A DNA stretch of 64,000 nucleotides, from NCBI GenBank assembly GCA_015057325.1, contig SVEQ01000012.1, positions 1 to 64,000 on the forward strand, read 5' to 3'. How positions within the stretch are numbered: position 1 is the first letter of the stretch; every line of letters begins with the position of its first letter. The notes below the pieces were generated by a model that made no database searches, was not told the DNA's origin, and was given only the letters and a program-made list of their open reading frames with translations. Shown here one piece after another: positions 63,513 to 64,000 of the stretch. This DNA comes from Lachnospiraceae bacterium. Its GTDB lineage: Bacteria > Bacillota > Clostridia > Lachnospirales > Lachnospiraceae. Position numbers and translations under genes: made by a program.

Positions 63513-64000
63513 TTACTCGGTTGCGTCAATTATCTCCTGATACAAAGCGTCACGAAGTGCAAATAATGTGTCCGGATCTTTTCCTCCAAACGGTTCTCCA
63601 TTAAGCTCATTTACATACATGCAGACATTAGATGAGGATGTGATAATAATCTCATCAGCCGACTTAAGATCTTCAAGATAATATGGTGTTTCGCTAACGC
63701 CGATTCCAAGTTTCTTGCACATTCTTACAAGATGAGCTCTTGCAATTCCCGGAAGTATCATGTCATCTGTTGGAGCCGTGTGTACTATACCGTCCTTTAT
63801 AATATGACAGTTACAATGTGCACACTCCGTAATTCTTCCGTCATGTCTATACAAAATCGTCTCATCCGCCCCCATGTTATAAGCTTTTTCCGCATACAAA
63901 ACGGATGGCAGAAGATTTAATGTTTTGCAGTTACAGTAATAAAATCTCTTATCCTCGGCCGTTACACATTTGATTGGCTTCTGACAATCATTAATTGTTT
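63513..64000 (-). CDS. Class IV PLP aminotransferase (partial, cut by window edge)
   Basis: The frame continues to the right edge, so about the C-terminal 160 residues are seen. Markers are LNLLPSVLYAEKAYNMGADE and the turn ITSSSNVCMYVNELNG, as in branched-chain or D-amino-acid aminotransferases and aminodeoxychorismate lyases; the PLP Lys lies in the visible KTLNLLP region. It precedes the PucR gene by 28 bases. Confidence 0.85.
   Translation of the reverse strand, partial: TINDCQKPIKCVTAEDKRFYYCNCKTLNLLPSVLYAEKAYNMGADETILYRHDGRITECAHCNCHIIKDGIVHTAPTDDMILPGIARAHLVRMCKKLGIGVSETPYYLEDLKSADEIIITSSSNVCMYVNELNGEPFGGKDPDTLFALRDALYQEIIDATE

Overview
The window looks like a piece of a low-G+C Clostridia chromosome, most likely from a gut Lachnospiraceae. 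The signs are AT-rich DNA, strong GGAGG-type ribosome binding sites, BspA-like and InlB-like surface proteins, an infC-rpmI-rplT operon with an L20-type leader, and a Liv-type amino-acid transporter. Most genes lie on the minus strand. No exact species is claimed.

Layout. 1-945: a YolD-like protein and an SRAP (HMCES/YedK) DNA-protein crosslink protein on the plus strand. 1019-9375: a potassium channel, a run of exported or small membrane proteins, a 787-residue zinc-ribbon-repeat protein with an embedded nuclease-like domain, and an esterase pair. 9480-16931: small membrane proteins, a YgjP-type metallopeptidase, a flavodoxin/MarR pair, an EamA transporter, glycerate kinase, an Rpn-type nuclease, and several gene remnants (a hydrolase with an internal deletion, an ATPase fragment, a duplicated intergenic segment). 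16389-23716: a PadR/ferredoxin-membrane-protein operon with a clear palindromic operator, oxidoreductase, GNAT, Crp/Fnr, CPBP protease, methyltransferase, VOC protein, a DUF4256 remnant, and a GNAT-RsgA fusion.

23975-40594 is read here as an integrated element of about 16.6 kb inserted in the 3' end of a tRNA-Leu gene. A 23-bp copy of the tRNA end marks each boundary. A tyrosine integrase sits beside the left end, followed by an excisionase-like gene whose leader can fold into two mutually exclusive hairpins. The element carries an IS3-family insertion with a 3-bp target duplication, HU, a 2025-residue BspA-like surface protein, an InlB-like surface protein broken by one in-frame stop, a HIRAN fragment, ParA with an altered C-terminus, and a small ParA-associated protein. 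No relaxase or conjugation gene is visible.

40745-50504 is core chromosome: rplT-rpmI-infC (infC probably starts at AUU), ppk1-ppx, a KtrA/KtrB-type potassium uptake pair, an APC permease, and glutathione peroxidase with an OhrR-like MarR regulator. 50646-52557 holds a beta-helix lipoprotein and a small membrane protein. 52715-64000 holds L-serine dehydratase (two subunits), a class III aminotransferase, a complete Liv ABC importer, a cytidylate-kinase-like protein, an iron alcohol dehydrogenase, a PucR regulator and a class IV aminotransferase cut by the window edge. Together these could form an amino-compound uptake and fermentation module: serine deamination gives pyruvate as amino acceptor, the transaminase gives an aldehyde, and the dehydrogenase reduces it.

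The observations judged most worth a second look are the switching leader RNA in front of xis/int, the tRNA-Leu element and its surface-protein cargo, the zinc-ribbon nuclease, the GNAT-RsgA fusion, the GC-rich hairpin array next to the attachment site, and the twin 16-bp operators at 52631-52679.
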